Below are positions 15,457-19,303 of a stretch of 19,303 nt of DNA, piece after piece. The first letter of the stretch is position 1. Each line of letters begins with the position of its first letter. The notes beneath the pieces are model-generated. The model was not told the DNA's origin. It worked only from the letters and a program-made list of their open reading frames with translations, and searched no databases. The translations under genes and the position numbers were made by a program. The DNA is taken from assembly GCF_937874145.1 (NCBI RefSeq), contig NZ_CALNBI010000498.1, positions 1-19,303 of the forward strand, written 5' to 3'. The DNA comes from an uncultured Chitinophaga sp. (GTDB taxonomy: Bacteria > Bacteroidota > Bacteroidia > Chitinophagales > Chitinophagaceae).

Positions 15457-15487
15457 GCCGTACAGTTGGCGCTGTGCGGCTTTTTTT
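15457..15487 (+). terminator. terminator-shaped hairpin facing the plus strand
   Basis: GCCGTACAG (15457-15465), loop TTGGCG, CTGTGCGGC (15472-15480): a 9-bp stem with one mismatch, followed at once by seven T (15481-15487). On the plus strand this is a textbook intrinsic terminator, yet no plus-strand gene lies between 10371 and here. On the minus strand the same hairpin sits in the receptor leader with an A-run before it. It may stop antisense transcription towards the efflux genes, or act as a leader structure. Confidence 0.55.
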
Positions 15488-15626
15488 ATGCTTAATTGGC
15501 GGGGGCAAAGGTGCGTAAGGAAAACTTTAACATATGATCGGATTCGGAAAAGTATTTGCGCGATGCGGAAAACCGTCGTTCGCCAATCCACTCACAAGAT
15601 GTTATAGCTCCGCACCCCCAAAATGC

Positions 15627-15656
15627 GCAAGCCCCGCAAATCGATGCGAGGCCTGC
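15627..15656 (-). terminator. strong hairpin after the efflux operon, probable terminator
   Basis: On the minus strand GCAGGCCTCGCA (15656-15645), loop TCGATT, TGCGGGGCTTGC (15638-15627) form a 12-bp stem with two G-U pairs. It lies 24 nt past the outer-membrane factor stop and is followed by GCATTTTGG, only a short T-run. TTTT also follows on the plus strand, so it could work weakly in both directions. The rest of 15412-15680 holds no gene. A CACCTTTG near-match to the -7 box occurs at about 15505-15512 on the minus strand. Confidence 0.6.
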
Positions 15657-15680
15657 TTTTCCGGAGGTTTTTCATGCTTA

Positions 15681-17108
15681 TTATTTCCAACCGCCGCCCA
15701 GCGCGCGATACACGCCCACAAGGGCCTGCATCTGCTGCAATTGGGTTTCGATCAGCTCGAATTTCGATTCCAGCGCGTCGCGCTGCGTCAGGAGCACTTC
15801 CATGTAATCCGCACGGGCGGAGGCAAAAAGGCTGTTAGAGATGTCGATGGATTGCGTGAGCGCATCCACCTGCCTGACCTGCAACGCACTCCGCTTATCC
15901 AGGTTGCCGATCTTCGACAACTGGTTCACCACTTCCACATACGCATTCAGGATCGTCCGCTCGTATTCGTACACCGACTGGATCTGCTTCGCGTTCGCAT
16001 TGTAATACGCGGCCTTGATGGCGTTCCGGTTCACGAGCGGCGCCACGAGGTCGCCGGCGAGTGAATACAACAGTGATTCCGGTGTTTTGACGAGGTACGA
16101 TGGATTGAAAGCCCTGTACCCCACGCCCGCCGTAATGCCAAGTGAAGGGTAAAACTGCGCGCGGGCGGATTTCACATCCAGCTTCGCGGCAGCCAGGTTC
16201 AATTCCGCCTGCCGGATGTCGGGCCGGTTAGCCAGCAGGTCTGCAGGAATGCCGGCGCTGACTTTCGCCGCAGCGCTGCCGAACGCCTGATCGTTCCGGC
16301 GGATCGGTTGCGGATAGCGGCCTGCCAGGAAATTGATCTTGTTTTCGGTTTCGGTGATGCGCTGCAGGATGTCGAAACGAAGGCTTTGCGTCCGCAGCAC
16401 TTCCGCTTCAAACTTCCGTACCGCCAGCTCCGTGACGCGCGTGGCTTCTTTCTGCAATTTCACCACGTCCAGCGCGTTCGTCTGGATGGCGATATTCTGG
16501 TCCACGATCTCCAGCTGCCTGTCGAGTGCGAGCAGTTCGTAATACGAGGCGGCGATCTCGGCGATGAGGTTGGTCACCACGAAATTCCGTCCTTCCACGG
16601 TAGCCAGGTACCGCGCGGCGGCGGAGTTCTTCGCGTTGCGCAGCTTGTGCCAGATATCGACTTCCCAACTGGCGAACGCTCCCACGAGGAAGTCGCCCAG
16701 CGGTTCGGGCATTTCTTTTCCTTCTTTGATCTCGGTATTGGCATCATTGGCGCCCTGGCTGGTGTAGCGGCCAACTTTTTCAACACCCGCGCCCGCGCGG
16801 AGCCCTACGGAAGGCAGGTACTCGCCTTTCCGGGCGCGCACTTCGTTCCGGGAAATTTCGATTTCCTGCAGCACGATGTTCAGCTCCTGGTTCCGCTGCA
16901 ACGCGGTATCGATGAGCGATGCCAGGTCGGCGTCGCCGAAAAATCCCTTCCAGGCAACGGGAGCCGTACTTGCGCCGGAAGCCCCGCTGAATGCGGCTGG
17001 CACGTTTCTATCCGCCTCTTTGCCCGTTACCGCAGGGATCCTGCATGCCGTGTAAGCCAGGCAGGCCCCGCTGAGCGCGATGTATGTAAAATATCGACGT
17101 TTAAACAT
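15681..17108 (-). CDS. TolC/OprM-type outer-membrane efflux lipoprotein of an RND pump
   Basis: 475 residues. The N-terminus is a lipoprotein-like signal (MFKRRYFTYIALSGACLAYTAC) with Cys16 or Cys22 as the lipidated residue; Cys22 is better placed, although neither lipobox is perfect. Two repeated outer-membrane-factor units follow: residues about 60-265 (LIDTALQRNQELNIVLQEIE, GAFASWEVDIWHKLRNAKN, AEIAASYYELLALDRQLEIV) and about 275-475 (IPADLLANRPDIRQAELNLA, ARAQFYPSLGITAGVGYRAF, then long helices ending LQQMQALVGVYRALGGGWK). These build the trimeric beta-barrel and periplasmic alpha-tunnel. The start overlaps the pump gene stop by 8 bp, so the two are translationally coupled. It is the last gene of the pump operon. 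Confidence 0.93.
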   Translation of the reverse strand: MFKRRYFTYIALSGACLAYTACRIPAVTGKEADRNVPAAFSGASGASTAPVAWKGFFGDADLASLIDTALQRNQELNIVLQEIEISRNEVRARKGEYLPSVGLRAGAGVEKVGRYTSQGANDANTEIKEGKEMPEPLGDFLVGAFASWEVDIWHKLRNAKNSAAARYLATVEGRNFVVTNLIAEIAASYYELLALDRQLEIVDQNIAIQTNALDVVKLQKEATRVTELAVRKFEAEVLRTQSLRFDILQRITETENKINFLAGRYPQPIRRNDQAFGSAAAKVSAGIPADLLANRPDIRQAELNLAAAKLDVKSARAQFYPSLGITAGVGYRAFNPSYLVKTPESLLYSLAGDLVAPLVNRNAIKAAYYNANAKQIQSVYEYERTILNAYVEVVNQLSKIGNLDKRSALQVRQVDALTQSIDISNSLFASARADYMEVLLTQRDALESKFELIETQLQQMQALVGVYRALGGGWK

Positions 17109-19303
17109 TGTGTTCTAATTCTTCTGTTAATGGATTTTCTTCTTCGTCGCGGATGAGCTTTCGTTTTTCCGCGATGCGCCCGAAGATGTAATACAGGCCG
17201 GGGATAACGAGCACCCCGCCCAGGGTCCCCAGGATCATGCCGCCGGCCGAAGCCGCGCCGATGGTCCGGTTGCCGATGGCGCCGGGGCCCGTGGCAAACA
17301 CCAGTGGGATCAGCCCCGCGATAAACGCCAGCGATGTCATGAGGATCGGGCGGAAACGCACCCTCGCCCCTTCGATCGCCGCTTCCAGCACAGGCATGCC
17401 CGACCGGTGCTTCTGTACGGCAAACTCCACGATCAGCACCGCGTTCTTGCCCAGCAAGCCCACGAGCATCACCAGCCCCACCTGCGCGTAAATATCGTTG
17501 GCCAGCCCCATCGCCTTCACCAGCAAAAAAGCGCCGAACACGCCCGCAGGCAACGACAGCACCACCGCCAACGGAAGTATAAAGCTCTCATATTGCGCCG
17601 CCAAAATCAGGTACACGAAGGCCAGCACGATGAGGAAAATGTACAAAGCCTCGTTGCCGCGCTCCGATTCATCTTTCGACAACCCTTCCCAATCGATATC
17701 ATACCCGCGCGGCAACGTCTGCGCCGCCACCTGCCGGATCGCCTCGATGGCCTCGCCGCTGCTATACCCCGCAGCAGGCTCGCCGCGGATCGCGGATGAT
17801 GTGTACATATTGTACCGCGTGATCTCGTTCAGGCCATGCGTTTTCCGGATCGACATGAACGCCGAATACGGCACCATCTCGTCTCGGTCGTTCTTTACAT
17901 ACAATTTCATCAGGTCGTCGGGCAGCGCGCGGTATTCGGGCGAAGCCTGCACGTATACTTTCAAGGCCGTACCGAAGCGGACAAACCCCAGTTCGTACGT
18001 ACTCCCGATCAAAATCGACAGGTTATCCATGGCCTTGCCGATGGAAACACCCTTCTGCATGGCGGCTTTGTTGTCGATCTGGAGCTCGTACTGCGGGTAG
18101 TTGGCGCTGAAGAACGTGAACAGCCCCGTCAGCTCTTTCCGCTTCCCGAGGGCAGCCATGAAATCGTCGTTCACTTTTTCCAGTTCCTTGTAATCGTCGT
18201 TGTTGGTCTTATCAAGCAGGCGAAGTGCAAATCCACCCGCGGCGCCGTAGCCCGGCACAGCCGGCGGACCGAAAAACTCGATCGTGGCGCCGGGTATCTC
18301 GTGGGCTTTCTCTTCCAGCTCCTCGATGATCTCCGTCACGTTGTGCTTGCGCTCCGACCAGTCTTTCAGGTTGATCAGGCAGGTACCGGCGTTGGAACCG
18401 CGGCCTTCCGTCAACACTTCATACCCCGCCAAAGCCGATACGGAACGGATCCCGTCCACTTTTTCGGCGATCTCCTGCAACTTCCGCGCGATCTCGTTGG
18501 TACGCTCCAGCGTGGAGCCGGGAGGCGTCTGGATGATGGCGTAGATCATGCCCTGGTCTTCATTTGGGATAAAACCTGTCGGCAGGTTCTTCGAAATACC
18601 GAAAATGCCCACGCCGCAACCGATGAGCACGGCCCAGGTGATCACTCTGCGGTTGACGATCAGGAGCAAAAGTTTTTCGTACCGCCCGGTCAGCTTGCCG
18701 AAAGCGCGGTTGAAACCGTCGATGAACTTATCGATGGGATTTTTCTTCTTGGGTTTGCCATGATTATTTTTCAGGATCATGGCGCACAGCACCGGCGTAA
18801 GTGTCAGCGCCACCACACCCGACAATACGATGGAAGTGGCCATGGTCACGGCGAACTGCCGGTAAAAGATCCCCACCGGCCCCGACATGAACGCCACCGG
18901 GATAAACACCGCCGCCATCACAAACGTGATCGCCACAATGGCGCCGCTGATCTCGTGCACCACTTTCACCGTGGCCGCGTAGGGCGACAAATTCTCCTCT
19001 TCCATCTTTGCATGCACCGCTTCTATCACCACGATCGCATTATCCACCACGATCCCGATCGCCAACACCAAGGCGAACAATGTGATGAGGTTGATCGTCA
19101 ACCCGAACAGCTGCATAAAGAAAAACGCGCCCACCAGCGAAACTGGCACGGCCAGCGTGGGGATGAGCGTAGAACGCCAGTCGCCCAGGAAGATGAACAC
19201 CACGATCGCCACGAGGATGAACGCCTCGCCCAGCGTGTGTATCACTTTTTCGATGGATGCGTCCAGGAAGCTTGATACGTCGTAGCTGATTTCATAATCC
19301 ATT
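17101..19303 (-). CDS. RND multidrug efflux inner-membrane pump (AcrB/MexB type), 5' end missing
   Basis: The frame is open at the right edge. The visible 733 residues start at what would be roughly residue 310 of AcrB (YDVSSFLDASIEKVIHTLGE), so the first transmembrane helix and the first part of the porter domain lie outside the window; the Met at 19302 is internal. TM2-TM6 are seen at the visible N-terminus, then a second large periplasmic loop (about residues 245-540), then TM8-TM12. Proton-relay residues: GIVVDNAIVV (visible Asp87 with Asn88, equivalent to the AcrB Asp407/Asp408 pair) and GLLGKNAVLI (visible Lys619, equivalent to AcrB Lys940). Asn in the second Asp position occurs in other RND pumps. 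The C-terminus ends NPLTEELEHNV and overlaps the next gene by 8 bp. It is a trimeric proton-driven drug exporter; substrates cannot be told. Confidence 0.94.
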   Translation of the reverse strand, partial: MDYEISYDVSSFLDASIEKVIHTLGEAFILVAIVVFIFLGDWRSTLIPTLAVPVSLVGAFFFMQLFGLTINLITLFALVLAIGIVVDNAIVVIEAVHAKMEEENLSPYAATVKVVHEISGAIVAITFVMAAVFIPVAFMSGPVGIFYRQFAVTMATSIVLSGVVALTLTPVLCAMILKNNHGKPKKKNPIDKFIDGFNRAFGKLTGRYEKLLLLIVNRRVITWAVLIGCGVGIFGISKNLPTGFIPNEDQGMIYAIIQTPPGSTLERTNEIARKLQEIAEKVDGIRSVSALAGYEVLTEGRGSNAGTCLINLKDWSERKHNVTEIIEELEEKAHEIPGATIEFFGPPAVPGYGAAGGFALRLLDKTNNDDYKELEKVNDDFMAALGKRKELTGLFTFFSANYPQYELQIDNKAAMQKGVSIGKAMDNLSILIGSTYELGFVRFGTALKVYVQASPEYRALPDDLMKLYVKNDRDEMVPYSAFMSIRKTHGLNEITRYNMYTSSAIRGEPAAGYSSGEAIEAIRQVAAQTLPRGYDIDWEGLSKDESERGNEALYIFLIVLAFVYLILAAQYESFILPLAVVLSLPAGVFGAFLLVKAMGLANDIYAQVGLVMLVGLLGKNAVLIVEFAVQKHRSGMPVLEAAIEGARVRFRPILMTSLAFIAGLIPLVFATGPGAIGNRTIGAASAGGMILGTLGGVLVIPGLYYIFGRIAEKRKLIRDEEENPLTEELEHNV

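Noticed and set aside
15412..15591. Extended N-terminus of the TonB-dependent receptor (60 more residues).
   Set aside because: The extension has no signal peptide and runs through two hairpins. The Met at 15411 starts a normal Sec signal.
17836..19275. Long plus-strand open frame opposite the RND pump, rich in His, Arg and Asp.
   Set aside because: It is the antisense shadow of the pump gene; its composition is that of a reverse-read GC-rich transporter, with no motif or separate promoter.
17101..19303. Asp-Asn instead of Asp-Asp in the RND proton-relay motif.
   Set aside because: VDNAIVV forms occur in other RND pumps; the relay lysine and the rest of the motif are intact, so it is likely ordinary family variation.
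1..19303. CRISPR arrays, tRNA genes, rRNA genes, insertion sequences or integrases.
   Set aside because: No regularly spaced repeats, no cloverleaf-like segments and no transposase or recombinase motifs were seen on either strand by reading.

Overview
The window looks like chromosomal DNA from a Bacteroidota bacterium, most likely a Chitinophagaceae (Chitinophaga-like) species. This rests on a TonB-dependent receptor with an N-terminal carboxypeptidase-regulatory-like domain, a DUF4374-type lipoprotein, a moderately GC-rich coding style, and candidate promoters of the Bacteroidota type (TTTG ... TAnnTTTG). The genus is inference; no rRNA is present.

Layout, left to right. Positions 1-1946 (+) hold the 3' end of one gene and then an exported ADP-ribosylglycohydrolase gene interrupted by a single in-frame TAA. 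Positions 1947-4513 hold a vitamin-B6-flavoured cluster: a YggS/PLPBP pyridoxal-phosphate homeostasis protein and a small CPVC thioredoxin-like protein on the minus strand, divergent from a MocR/PdxR-type regulator (GntR HTH plus aminotransferase fold). The two sides are separated by back-to-back promoters that share one perfect 7-bp palindrome.

Positions 4737-11571 are the most interesting part. A three-gene plus-strand operon encodes a trypsin/V8-like serine protease with no signal peptide, an exported protein of unknown family with a Gly/Ser/Gln-rich tail, and a 1264-residue protein built as caspase-like peptidase, nSTAND-type NTPase, one transmembrane helix and a degenerate beta-propeller. 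A convergent gene, overlapping by 9 bp at the 3' end, encodes a subtilisin-like protease, also without a signal peptide. Three unrelated peptidase folds, a STAND switch, a membrane anchor and a divergent sensor-like region together suggest a membrane-spanning proteolytic cascade of the biological-conflict (anti-phage or programmed-death) kind. I do not recognise this exact combination as a named system.

Positions 11682-15487 (minus) carry a TonB-dependent receptor followed by a DUF4374 lipoprotein, ending at a clear intrinsic terminator. This resembles the receptor/lipoprotein part of xenosiderophore uptake loci. The region upstream of the receptor contains two tight hairpins, one shaped like a terminator on the opposite strand. 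Positions 15627-19303 (minus) carry the end of an RND multidrug-efflux operon: the inner-membrane pump (5' end outside the window) overlapping an outer-membrane TolC/OprM-type factor, followed by a strong hairpin.
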